64,000 bases of DNA from Pseudomonas taiwanensis. GTDB lineage: Bacteria; Pseudomonadota; Gammaproteobacteria; Pseudomonadales; Pseudomonadaceae. The stretch covers positions 86,245-150,244 of the forward strand of contig NZ_QJRF01000028.1 of assembly GCF_013393345.1 (NCBI RefSeq), read 5' to 3'. Positions 26,176-34,430 of this stretch are shown piece by piece. The notes under the pieces are model-generated. The model did not search any database and was not told where the DNA came from. It was given only the letters and a program-made list of their open reading frames with translations. How positions within the stretch are numbered: position 1 is the stretch's first letter; each line of letters opens with the position of its first letter. The position numbers were made by a program, and so were the translations under genes.

Positions 26176-28150
26176 GGCTCTCCTCCTGTTGTTCACACCA
26201 TTGCCGCCAACTCTGCTGCAACTGCAACAGCGCCGCCTGGGCGAGGCGACGGTCGATGGTCCGGCCGGCCCCCCGCAGGGCCTTCAGCAAATCCTCGACC
26301 GGCTCGTCCAGCGCCTGGGCGCGGCCGGGCGCCGGCCCCTGCAGCACCACACGTTCCAGATGCCGCAGGAAGCGGTCCTCCGATGCGCCCAGCGGCCTGT
26401 CGGCTGCGGCCAGGCAACGCCGCAGGTGCAGCAACTCGTCGCCCACATCCAGACTGGCGATGCCATCGTCCCAGCGACTGCGGCTCTGCTCCGGCAGCAC
26501 CGGGTAGAGCCGCGCCAATTGCAGCAGGCGATCCGCCATGCGCCCACCGAACCAGTTCTCTGCTCCGGCCAGGCGCACGCCGGTCAGTCGCGCCAGATCG
26601 TTCAGGCTCGCCTTGAGCAGGCGGCGGCCGTGCCACACTGGATTGCGCAGGGGAATGAGGCGGAACGCGCATACCGCGAAGCCTACGCCAAGGAGCATGG
26701 AAATCGCCTCGTTGAAGAACAGCCCGACATCGAAGCGCATGAGGTTCTGCGGCGCACAGAGCACGATGAAATGCAGGCAGAACGAAGTAGCCGTGGCGCC
26801 CAGCGCAGGCTTGGCCATGCCCAGCGCACCGAAGAACAGCGGCACGCCGAGGGCCATGCAGAGCATTGCGAAGCCGCTGAGCTGCGGCAGGAACAGCTGG
26901 CCGACAACAAAGGCCACAGGCAGCGCATAGAGGATCCCGCGCAGGAACATCATGCCGATCTGCTCGGCATTCTCGCGGCTGGCGAACAGGCCGCAGATCA
27001 CGCAGGTCAGGGTCAGCGCGCCCACTGCCGCGGTCCAGGCGGTGGCCAGCCAGAAGGCCGACAGGCCGAGGAAGGCCAAGGCGCTGCGCAGGCCGTAGAT
27101 GGCGGCGGTCGGCACGTCGCGATGGGCGGACAAGGGCTGTGGTGCATCCTCCGGCGCTTCGCCCCGCTCCACCGCATGCATGGCGTCGACCGCCTCCGAG
27201 GCCTGGCGCATCACCACTGCCATGCGGCCCAGGCAGTATTGCTGGACGGTGCTCAGGGACTCGTCTTCGGACGCCAACAGCAGTCGGTCGCGCAACGCAT
27301 CCAGGCGTGCCACATCGGGTTCAGCCAGGGTCTGCTCCACTTCCTCCACCCAGGGCCGCAACCCTTCGGCTTCGTCTTCCCCCAACTGGCGCCACTGGCG
27401 CGCGACCCCGCGCGCCAGGCGTAACAGGCTGAGCAGGTCGCGACTGAGCACCTGCAGCGCCAGCGCACGTTGTCGTCCCAGGTTGCCCTCGAACCAGGCG
27501 TGCTCGCGCTGTGCATCCACCGCCACGATGCGCCCCAGCACGCCGAGCAGGCCCTGGCGTTCCTGCCGCTCGCCCTTCAGGGCGGAGATCGACGCCTGGA
27601 TGCCGCATTGCCAGGCGTCCCGCGCCTGGCGCGCCAACTGGCGTTCCACCCGCTGCGGCCAGAGCAGTGCGCTGGTGAGCGTGGCGCAGAGGATACCGAG
27701 GCAGATCTCCGTGGAGCGCGCCACGGCCTGGTCGAACACCGCCAGCGGGTGGGCGATGGCAGGCAGGCCAATGATGGCGACCGTGTAACCGGCCAGCACG
27801 AAGGAATAGGACCAGGCACTGCGCAGCATGGTGGAGGCGGCGGTACAGATGCCCAGCCAGGTCGCCAAGGCCAGCAGGAACAGCCAGGGCGTCTGCGCGA
27901 AGAGACCGACGATAGCCACCGACATGACCGTGCCCACCAGGGTGCCGAGCAGCCGCGCCAAGCCCTTCTGCACCACCATCCCGGACAGCGGCTGGGCCAC
28001 GATGAACGCGGTCATCAATGCCCACTGCGGCTGCTGGAGGTCGAAGCGGAAGGCGCACCAGAGCGCAAGCGCGCCGCCCAGCAGGGTCTTGATCGCGAAC
28101 TGCAGCGCCGGAATGTCAGGCGCCAGGAAAGCACGCAGGGCGTCGCGCAC
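26162..28150 (-). CDS. FUSC family inner-membrane efflux pump, system 2
   Basis: The 662-residue protein has two hydrophobic blocks (about residues 15-165 and 350-510) separated and followed by soluble helical regions: the FUSC/YccS-like layout. It shares local motifs with system 1, for example LMTAFIVAQPLSGMVVQKGLARLLGT compared with TVFIVMQPQSGQVLAKSFYRIIGT. No outer-membrane factor is encoded here, so it must share one. Divergent from the TetR gene with an AT-rich palindrome between. Confidence 0.9.
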   Translation of the reverse strand: MRDALRAFLAPDIPALQFAIKTLLGGALALWCAFRFDLQQPQWALMTAFIVAQPLSGMVVQKGLARLLGTLVGTVMSVAIVGLFAQTPWLFLLALATWLGICTAASTMLRSAWSYSFVLAGYTVAIIGLPAIAHPLAVFDQAVARSTEICLGILCATLTSALLWPQRVERQLARQARDAWQCGIQASISALKGERQERQGLLGVLGRIVAVDAQREHAWFEGNLGRQRALALQVLSRDLLSLLRLARGVARQWRQLGEDEAEGLRPWVEEVEQTLAEPDVARLDALRDRLLLASEDESLSTVQQYCLGRMAVVMRQASEAVDAMHAVERGEAPEDAPQPLSAHRDVPTAAIYGLRSALAFLGLSAFWLATAWTAAVGALTLTCVICGLFASRENAEQIGMMFLRGILYALPVAFVVGQLFLPQLSGFAMLCMALGVPLFFGALGMAKPALGATATSFCLHFIVLCAPQNLMRFDVGLFFNEAISMLLGVGFAVCAFRLIPLRNPVWHGRRLLKASLNDLARLTGVRLAGAENWFGGRMADRLLQLARLYPVLPEQSRSRWDDGIASLDVGDELLHLRRCLAAADRPLGASEDRFLRHLERVVLQGPAPGRAQALDEPVEDLLKALRGAGRTIDRRLAQAALLQLQQSWRQWCEQQEESHGLA

Positions 28151-28278
28151 GGGCGGGGTCCAAGGCTGATCCGTAGAAATTGAAGATAGCCCGCATTTCG
28201 CGTTCGTCGGCTGTTCGTTGTTAATTAATTAAATGCATATTTAAATAAGCCATCCTTACCCGTCCGGAGATGCTTACC
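28151..28278. promoter_or_regulatory. Divergent promoter with candidate TetR operator
   Basis: This AT-rich island in a GC-rich context contains TTAAAT-GCAT-ATTTAA at 28229-28244, a perfect 6-base inverted repeat with a 4-base centre. TTAATTAATTAA at 28221-28232 overlaps it. It lies between the FUSC cassette and the TetR gene and is the natural operator site for control of both directions. Inference. Confidence 0.55.
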
Positions 28279-28917
28279 GTGACCCGCCCCCGTTCCCCCG
28301 GCCGCCCCACAGGCGATTCCCAGCTCCAGCGCGAACGCCTGCTGGACGCCGCTACCGAAGCCTTCGCCCATATCGGCGTGCACGCCGCCAGCCTGCGCAG
28401 CATTGCCCAGCAGGCCGGCGTGACACCCGCACTGGTGAATTACTACTTCGGCAACAAGGAGCGCCTGGTGGAGGCCATGGTCGAGGAACGCCTGCTGCCT
28501 CTGTTCCAGGGCATGGGCGAACGCCTGCAACAGGTCGGTGACGATCCGCTGGAGCTGGTCGGCGCCTTCGTTCGCGGCATGAGCGCCAACCTCAGCCGGA
28601 ATCCCTGGCTGCCACCGCTCTGGGTCCGTGAAGTGCTCTGCGAAGGCGGCGCGCTGCGCGAAATGCTCACATCCCGCTTCGCCCCGATGGTGCCCTTGCT
28701 GTTGGCCCAGCGCTTCGCCGCAGCGCAGGCGGGGGGACGCCTCAACCCCGATATCGACCCACGCCTGCTGGTGGTTTCCCTGGTCGGCATGGTGATGCTG
28801 CCCTACGCCGCCGGGCAGATCTGGCGCGGCATCTTCGCCACGCCGGAGCTGGGCGACGAAGCCATGGTGAAACACATCATGGCCCTGCTCGAGCGCGGCC
28901 TGGAGGTGAAGCCATGA
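28279..28917 (+). CDS. TetR/AcrR-family regulator (CecR-like)
   Basis: The 212-residue regulator has a TetR N-terminal HTH (LLDAATEAFAHIGVHAASLRSIAQQAGVTPALVNYYFGNKERLV) and a C-terminal ligand domain resembling CecR/YbiH. In E. coli, cecR is followed by ybhGFSR, as here by HlyD, ATPase and permease genes. GTG at 28279 is preferred because GGAG at 28265 is correctly spaced for it and abuts the ATG at 28270. Overlaps the HlyD gene by 4 bases (ATGA). Confidence 0.88.
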   Translation: MTRPRSPGRPTGDSQLQRERLLDAATEAFAHIGVHAASLRSIAQQAGVTPALVNYYFGNKERLVEAMVEERLLPLFQGMGERLQQVGDDPLELVGAFVRGMSANLSRNPWLPPLWVREVLCEGGALREMLTSRFAPMVPLLLAQRFAAAQAGGRLNPDIDPRLLVVSLVGMVMLPYAAGQIWRGIFATPELGDEAMVKHIMALLERGLEVKP

Positions 28918-29873
28918 AACGCCTGCTTCCCTGCCTGTTGGCATTCGCCCTGCTCAGTGGCTGCGAAGACCCCGCGCAACAGCCGCTGCTCGGCACCCTT
29001 GAATGGGACCGTATCGGGCTGCCCGCCGAAGCCTCGGAAACCATCCTCGCCTGGCGTGTGGCCGAAGGCGATCAGGTGCAGCAGGGCCAACTGCTGCTGG
29101 AACTCGACCCGCGCCGCCTCGATGCTCGCCTCAAGGAAGCGCAAGGTGACGTCGCCCAGGCGCAGGCGCGGCTCGATGAGCTCAGCAACGGTGCCCGCAG
29201 CGAGACCATGGACGCCGCTCGCGCCACCCTCACCCGCAATCGCGCGGAAGCGACCGATGCCGAGCGCAACTTCCAGCGCATTGCTGCCCTCTATCAGCGC
29301 CGCCAGGTCGCCATTGCCGAGCTGGACCGCGCCCGCGCCGCCCGCGACCAGGCCAACGCCGCAGTGAAGAATGCCGACGCCCAGCTGCGCGAACTCACCA
29401 ACGGCACCCGCCCGGAACAGATCGAACAGGCCACCGCCCTGCTCCTGGCCGCCCAGGGTCGGCAGGCGCAGTTGCAGGTCACCCGCGAACACCTGAGCCT
29501 GCGCGCGCCCCGCGACGGCCGGGTCGACGCCCTGCCCTTCAAACCGGGCGACCAGCCGCCGCTGAGCGCCGAGCTGGTCAGCCTGCTGGTGGGCGATGCG
29601 CCTTACGCGCGGGTTTACGTGCCGGCCTCCGTGCGGCCGAACATCACCATCGGCGATTCCCTGAAGGTGAAGGTTGAAGGCGTGGCCGAACCCTTCGATG
29701 CCACCGTGCGCAGCATCGCCAGCGAGTCCAGCTTCACCCCCTACTTTGCCCTGACCGGCGACGATGCCAGTCGCCTGGTGTACCGCGCCGAACTGGTGCT
29801 GCAGGGCGAGGCAGCGCGCAAGCTGCCCGCGGGCCTGCCGGTGCAGGCGGAGCGAGTGAGCCATGAGCAGTAA
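28914..29873 (+). CDS. HlyD-family adaptor lipoprotein (YbhG-like)
   Basis: The 319-residue protein has a lipoprotein signal ending LLSGC (Cys17) in place of a membrane anchor. It continues with a lipoyl half, a long coiled coil (about residues 65-190, with LDARLKEAQGDVAQAQARLDEL) and a beta-barrel. It is the periplasmic adaptor of the ABC-2 exporter encoded next. ATGA overlap upstream and 11-base overlap with the ATPase gene. Confidence 0.88.
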   Translation: MKRLLPCLLAFALLSGCEDPAQQPLLGTLEWDRIGLPAEASETILAWRVAEGDQVQQGQLLLELDPRRLDARLKEAQGDVAQAQARLDELSNGARSETMDAARATLTRNRAEATDAERNFQRIAALYQRRQVAIAELDRARAARDQANAAVKNADAQLRELTNGTRPEQIEQATALLLAAQGRQAQLQVTREHLSLRAPRDGRVDALPFKPGDQPPLSAELVSLLVGDAPYARVYVPASVRPNITIGDSLKVKVEGVAEPFDATVRSIASESSFTPYFALTGDDASRLVYRAELVLQGEAARKLPAGLPVQAERVSHEQ

Positions 29874-30810
29874 CGACGCGGTCATTCGCGCCAGCGGCCT
29901 GACCAAGCGCTTCGGCCAGCTCACCGCCGTCGATGGCCTGAATCTGCACGTCAACCGCGCCGAAGTATTCGGATTCCTCGGCCCCAACGGCTGCGGCAAG
30001 TCCACCACCATCCGCATGCTCTGCGGCCTGCTGCTACCCAGCGCGGGCGAGATCGAAGTGCTGGGCTGCCGCATTCCCCAGGACGCCGAGGAACTGAAAC
30101 GCCGCATCGGCTACATGACCCAGAAGTTCTCCCTGTACGAAGACCTCACGGTGGGGGAGAACCTGGAATTCCTCGCCACCGTCCAGGGACTGGACCGCCG
30201 CGAAGCCCGCCAGCGCATCGACGAATTGCTGGAGCGCTATTGGCTGGCGGATCGCCGCAAGCAGCTCGCCGGCACCATGAGCGGCGGCCAGAAACAGCGC
30301 CTGGCCCTAGCCGGCGCGGTGCTGCACAAACCCGACCTGCTGCTGCTCGACGAACCCACCAGCGCCGTGGACCCACAGTCGCGCCGAGAATTTTGGGATT
30401 CGCTGTTCGAACTGGCCGAAGCCGGCACCACCCTGCTGGTCTCCACCCACTACATGGACGAAGCCGAGCGCTGTACGCGCCTCGGCATCCTCGATGCCGG
30501 CCGTCTGGTGGCCGACGGCAGCCCCGCCGAACTGATGGCCGCCCTGCCCGGCCGTCCGCTGCTGGTGGAATGCGCCCAGCCGCGTCAGGCCCAGCGCGCC
30601 CTGCAAGGCGCCGAGGAAGTCATCGCCATGGCCCAGATCGGCGCCACGCTGCGCGTGCTCAGCGCTGTCGATGATGCCCACGATCGCATCGCCCGGCGTC
30701 TGGCCGAACAAGGCGTCGAAGCCGAGGTGAAACCCACCGAGGCCAACCTCGAAGACGTCTTCGTCGCTGTCACTCACCGCCCGCTGCAGCAGGCCGGAGC
30801 CTCGTCATGA
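29863..30810 (+). CDS. ABC-2 exporter ATP-binding protein (YbhF-like)
   Basis: The 315-residue ATPase has Walker A GPNGCGKST, Q-loop TQKFSLYEDLTV, signature MSGGQKQRLALAGAV, Walker B LLLLDEPTSAVDP and the H-loop STHYMDEAERC. It is a single-ATPase protein, about half the length of E. coli YbhF, which carries two. The C-terminal 90 residues form the usual DrrA-type extension. Overlaps its permease by 4 bases. Confidence 0.92.
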   Translation: MSSNDAVIRASGLTKRFGQLTAVDGLNLHVNRAEVFGFLGPNGCGKSTTIRMLCGLLLPSAGEIEVLGCRIPQDAEELKRRIGYMTQKFSLYEDLTVGENLEFLATVQGLDRREARQRIDELLERYWLADRRKQLAGTMSGGQKQRLALAGAVLHKPDLLLLDEPTSAVDPQSRREFWDSLFELAEAGTTLLVSTHYMDEAERCTRLGILDAGRLVADGSPAELMAALPGRPLLVECAQPRQAQRALQGAEEVIAMAQIGATLRVLSAVDDAHDRIARRLAEQGVEAEVKPTEANLEDVFVAVTHRPLQQAGASS

Positions 30811-31886
30811 ACCTGCGCCGCCTGGGGGCCATCGTCCTCAAGGAACTCCGCCAGCTGCGCCGCGACCGCCTGACCTTCGCCATGATCGTCGGCATCCCGG
30901 TCATGCAACTGGTGCTCTTCGGCTACGCCATCAACATGGATGTGCGCGGCCTGCACGCCGCCGTGCTGGACCAGGCCGATACTGCCCGTTCCCGCGAAGT
31001 GGTGGCCGAACTCGGGGCCAGCCAGGTGCTGGACTTCCGCTACCAGCTCGCCACCCCACAGGAACTGGACAAGCTGCTGCGCGAAGGCAGCATCAGCGCG
31101 GCCCTGGTAGTGCCGCCGGACTTCGAGGCGCGTCTGCAACGCAAGGACCGCCCACCATTGCAGCTGGTGGTGGATGGCTCCGACCAGGTCGTGCAGGCCT
31201 CAGCCCGGCAACTGGCGGCCTATCCCCTGCCCGGCTGGCCCAACCTGACCGGCGTGCAGGTGGTGAACTTCTACAACCCGGAACGCCTGGCGCCGCTGAA
31301 CACGGTGCCGGGGCTGATCGGCGTGATCCTGACCATGACCATGGTGCTGTTCACCGCCATCGCCCTGGTGCGCGAGCGGGAGCGCGGCAACATGGAGCTG
31401 CTGATCACCACGCCGGTTTCGCCCTGGGAACTGACCCTGGGCAAGGTGCTGCCCTTCGTCGGCATCGGCCTGGTGCAGGTGACGGTGATCCTGCTGGTGG
31501 GGCTGTGGCTGTTCGAAGTGCCGGTGCGCGGCTCGCTGCTGGAGCTCTACGGCGCGTCGCTGGTTTTCATCTTCGCCAGCCTGACCTTGGGCGTGTTCAT
31601 CTCCACCCTGGCGCGCAGCCAGTTCCAGGCCATGCAGATGGCCTTCTTCACCTTCCTGCCGCAGATCCTGCTCTCTGGCTTCATGTTCCCCTTCGCCGGC
31701 ATGCCACAGGCGGCGCAGTGGATCGCCGAGATACTGCCGCTGACCCACTTCCTGCGCCTGACCCGCGGCATCATGCTGCGCGGCGCGGGCCTGGCCGACC
31801 TCTGGCTGGAACTGGTGGTGCTGGTGGTGTTCACCCTGGTGATGCTCACCGTTGCGGTGATGCGGGTGCATAAGCGGTTGGATTGA
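30807..31886 (+). CDS. ABC-2 family transporter permease (YbhR/YbhS-like)
   Basis: The 359-residue protein has one N-terminal helix (FAMIVGIPVMQLVLFGYAI), a periplasmic loop of about 140 residues, then five hydrophobic helices, with MELLITTPVSPWELTLGKVLPF and the LPQILLSGFMFPFAGMP motif typical of the family. Only one permease gene follows, unlike the YbhS/YbhR pair, so it probably acts as a homodimer. Ends the cecR-like operon. Confidence 0.9.
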   Translation: MNLRRLGAIVLKELRQLRRDRLTFAMIVGIPVMQLVLFGYAINMDVRGLHAAVLDQADTARSREVVAELGASQVLDFRYQLATPQELDKLLREGSISAALVVPPDFEARLQRKDRPPLQLVVDGSDQVVQASARQLAAYPLPGWPNLTGVQVVNFYNPERLAPLNTVPGLIGVILTMTMVLFTAIALVRERERGNMELLITTPVSPWELTLGKVLPFVGIGLVQVTVILLVGLWLFEVPVRGSLLELYGASLVFIFASLTLGVFISTLARSQFQAMQMAFFTFLPQILLSGFMFPFAGMPQAAQWIAEILPLTHFLRLTRGIMLRGAGLADLWLELVVLVVFTLVMLTVAVMRVHKRLD

Positions 31887-32057
31887 TAAGCGCGTATGGA
31901 GCAAGCCGTTTTGTGGGAGCGAATTCATTCGCGAATAAATTCGCTCCCACAAAGCGGGTTGCCGCCGAACGAAGCGAAACCCAACGATTCACGGCCCTGC
32001 CCCATTTCGTTGGGCCTCGTTCCTCGGACCAACCTACGGTCTCTCACCTCCACCGGA
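31887..32057. repeat. REP-like hairpins in a convergent intergenic region
   Basis: GTGGGAGC at 31913-31920 and GCTCCCAC at 31943-31950 bound a 38-base palindrome (GAATTCATTCGCGAATAAATTC between). A second repeat, CCCAACGATT...CGTTGGGCCTCGTTCCTCGG, spans about 31979-32040 and matches the element near 25061. It lies between convergent genes and may terminate both. Confidence 0.65.
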
Positions 32058-33188
32058 TCAAGCCAGCAACCCCGCCATCGTCCGCTCGCCCAAGGCCGGA
32101 CCGATGCTCATGCCGACACCGCTGTGCATCAGCACCGCCGTCACGCCGGGAGCGGCCTTGAGCACCGAGAAGGGTCCCGGACCACGTGCGCCGTAGACGC
32201 CCTGCCAGCGCTCCACCACCGTCAGGCGGGTGCCCAGGGTGTGCTCGGCCAGCTCCAACATGATGTCGTCCACCGCTTCGGCGTTGAAGGGCGACGCATC
32301 GCTGCCGTAGTGGTGGGAATCGCCGACGATCAGTTCGCCGTAAGGCGTCGGGCTGACCAGCAGGTGGATGCCGTTTTCCTCCAGCTCCGGCTGCTCGTTC
32401 TGGATCTGCTCGCGAATAGCCTCGGCTTCCGGCAGGTCGGCGAAGGCGCCGTAGTGCACGCAAGAGAGGCCGGTGAGCACCGCCTGGTTCAGCCCGAAGT
32501 CGCGCTCCGGGCGCACCCGCAGCATCTGCAGGCGGCAGACCTGGGGTTGTAGCGGAGCGATCTGCTCGGCCAGCAGCGTCTGGTAGTCGTGCCCCGAGCA
32601 GATAACGATCTGCTCTGCGCGGCAGCTGCCTTTGGTGCTGTGGATAACCCCCGGTTCGACATCGCGCACAAGGGTGGAGAAATGGAATTCGACGCCATGC
32701 TCGCGGCGCAGGTATTCCACCAGCGCGGGAATGGCCTCGCGGGAATAGAGCTGCTGGTCATCCAGCCCCAGCAGCGCGGCTCGGTGGTGGCTGAACTGGC
32801 CCTGGTAGAGATCGTGCAGGCGCTCGCCACGCAGCAGTTCGACGTGATAGCCGTGCTCGGGGGCGCGCACTTCGCAGAAGGCTTCCAGCAGCTCCTCTTC
32901 GGCGCGGGTACGGGCGAACAGCAGGGAGCCGTTGCGGTGGATTTCGAAGCCGGCGGCCTCGGCCCAGCCCGCCCAGATTTCGCGGCTGGCGCGGGCCAGC
33001 GCATGCATGGGGCCCGGCGGTTGGCCGGTGACCAGGGCCTGGCCGAAGTTGCGCACCGACGCGCCCAGCGGCGTGGCGCTGCGCTCGAAGACGCTGACGC
33101 GCAGGCCGCGACGGGCGGCGGCGTAAGCGTGGGAAAGGCCGAGGATGCCGGCGCCGACGATGGCGATATCGGTGTCTTGCAGGGGCAT
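32058..33188 (-). CDS. FAD-dependent oxidoreductase, TIGR03364 type (aminophosphonate-associated)
   Basis: The 376-residue DAO-fold flavoenzyme has the Rossmann motif IAIVGAGILGLSHAYAAARRG at the N-terminus and FEIHRNGSLLFART and GVYGARGPGPFSVL blocks. This family (PbfC-type) clusters with aminoethylphosphonate transport and is proposed or shown to deaminate 1-hydroxy-2-aminoethylphosphonate oxidatively. The AEP-type transporter directly upstream supports the assignment. No phnW or phnX lies in the window. Assignment from memory of the family and context. Confidence 0.8.
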   Translation of the reverse strand: MPLQDTDIAIVGAGILGLSHAYAAARRGLRVSVFERSATPLGASVRNFGQALVTGQPPGPMHALARASREIWAGWAEAAGFEIHRNGSLLFARTRAEEELLEAFCEVRAPEHGYHVELLRGERLHDLYQGQFSHHRAALLGLDDQQLYSREAIPALVEYLRREHGVEFHFSTLVRDVEPGVIHSTKGSCRAEQIVICSGHDYQTLLAEQIAPLQPQVCRLQMLRVRPERDFGLNQAVLTGLSCVHYGAFADLPEAEAIREQIQNEQPELEENGIHLLVSPTPYGELIVGDSHHYGSDASPFNAEAVDDIMLELAEHTLGTRLTVVERWQGVYGARGPGPFSVLKAAPGVTAVLMHSGVGMSIGPALGERTMAGLLA

Positions 33189-33368
33189 GAGTGACTCCTT
33201 GGAAAACAGTGCCGCCCCTCTTCCCTCACCCCGGCCCCGCTCCGCGCCCCTGCCTGGCGCTTCGCGCTCAGGCGCTCATAGGCACTGGAAGCAGTGCTTC
33301 CAAAAGCGTGCCTATTCGCCCCAGAGGGAGAGGGGGGAAAGAGCGAGGGAGCGGGCTGATAGTTCGAC
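33189..33368. repeat. Repeat-rich gap between oxidoreductase and binding-protein genes
   Basis: No gene. The gap holds a CCTCACCCCGGCC...GAGGGAGAGGGG element (about 33222-33340) interrupted by a second hairpin, CATAGGCACTGGAAGC/GCTTCCAAAAGCGTGCCTA (about 33277-33313). It resembles a composite of the CCCTCTCCC repeats seen elsewhere in the window. Confidence 0.5.
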
Positions 33369-34388
33369 TTACTGCGGCAGCTTCTCGGACTTGCCGTCGT
33401 AGCGCTTGCGCCATTCGGCAAGGATCTGGTCGCGGTTCTGCGAGGCCCAGGCGAAGTCGTTCTTGATCAGGCGCTGTTCGTAGTCGGCCGGCAGTTCGGT
33501 CTGCGGCTTGGCGATGCCCGGAGCGGCGAGAACGGCGAAGTTCTCCTTGTACAGCTCCATGGCGGCCGGGCTGGCGGAGAAGTCGGCGAGTTTCTTCGCC
33601 GCTTCCATCTGGTCAGTGCCCTTGACGATGCCGGTGGCTTCGATCTCCCAGCCCAGGCCTTCCTTCGGCAGGACGATGTCCAGCGGGGCGCCCTGGCGCT
33701 TCAGCTGCACGGCCGGGTACTCGAAGGAGATGCCGATGGGGAACTCGCCGGCGGCGGCCAGCTTGCACGGCTTGGAACCGGAATGGACGTACTGGCCGAT
33801 GTTCTGGTGCAGGCCATCCATGTAGGCCCAGCCCTGCTTCTCGCCGAAGGTCTGCAGCCAGGCGCTGACGTCGAGGAAGCCGGTGCCGGAAGACGCCGGG
33901 TTCGGCATCACGATCTTGCCCTTGTACTCGGGCTTGGTCAGGTCTTCCCAGCTACCGGGTTTGCTCAGGCCCTGCTTCTCGGCTTCCACGGTGTTGAAGC
34001 AGATGGTGGCGGCCCAGACGTCCATGCCGACCCAGGCCGGCGGGTTGGCGGCGTCGCGGTAGTTGGCGCCGATGGTTTCCAGGTGCTTGGGCGCGTACTT
34101 CTCCAGCATGCCCTGCTGGTCCAGGATGGCCAGGCTGGAAGCGGCCAGGCCCCACACGGCGTCGGCCTGCGGGCGGTCTTTCTCGGCCAGCAGCTTGGCG
34201 GTGATGATGCCGGTGGAATCACGCACCCACTTGATCTCGATATCCGGGTTCTGCGCTTCGAAGGCCTTCTTGTAGGCCGACAGCTGTTCGGCTTCCAGGG
34301 CGGTGTACACGGTCAGCTCGGTAGCGGCCTGGGCCTGGAGGCTGAAGCCGGCCACTACGGCGGCGGCGAGGGCGAGGCGTTTGAACAT
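33369..34388 (-). CDS. 2-aminoethylphosphonate ABC transporter substrate-binding protein (TIGR03261 type)
   Basis: The 339-residue periplasmic protein has a signal peptide (MFKRLALAAAVVAGFSLQAQA) and an iron/spermidine-type binding fold (LTVYTALEAEQLSAYKKAFEAQNPDIEIKWVRDSTGIITAKLLAE). This matches the putative AEP-binding PhnS2 family; the fold alone could suggest ferric iron, but the permease, ATPase, FAD oxidase and LysR neighbours fit AEP. First transport gene downstream of permease on the minus strand. Confidence 0.85.
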   Translation of the reverse strand: MFKRLALAAAVVAGFSLQAQAATELTVYTALEAEQLSAYKKAFEAQNPDIEIKWVRDSTGIITAKLLAEKDRPQADAVWGLAASSLAILDQQGMLEKYAPKHLETIGANYRDAANPPAWVGMDVWAATICFNTVEAEKQGLSKPGSWEDLTKPEYKGKIVMPNPASSGTGFLDVSAWLQTFGEKQGWAYMDGLHQNIGQYVHSGSKPCKLAAAGEFPIGISFEYPAVQLKRQGAPLDIVLPKEGLGWEIEATGIVKGTDQMEAAKKLADFSASPAAMELYKENFAVLAAPGIAKPQTELPADYEQRLIKNDFAWASQNRDQILAEWRKRYDGKSEKLPQ

Positions 34389-34430
34389 GGAAAGCTCCTT
34401 GTCGGGGGTTGGCTTGCGGTTTTTGGTTGT

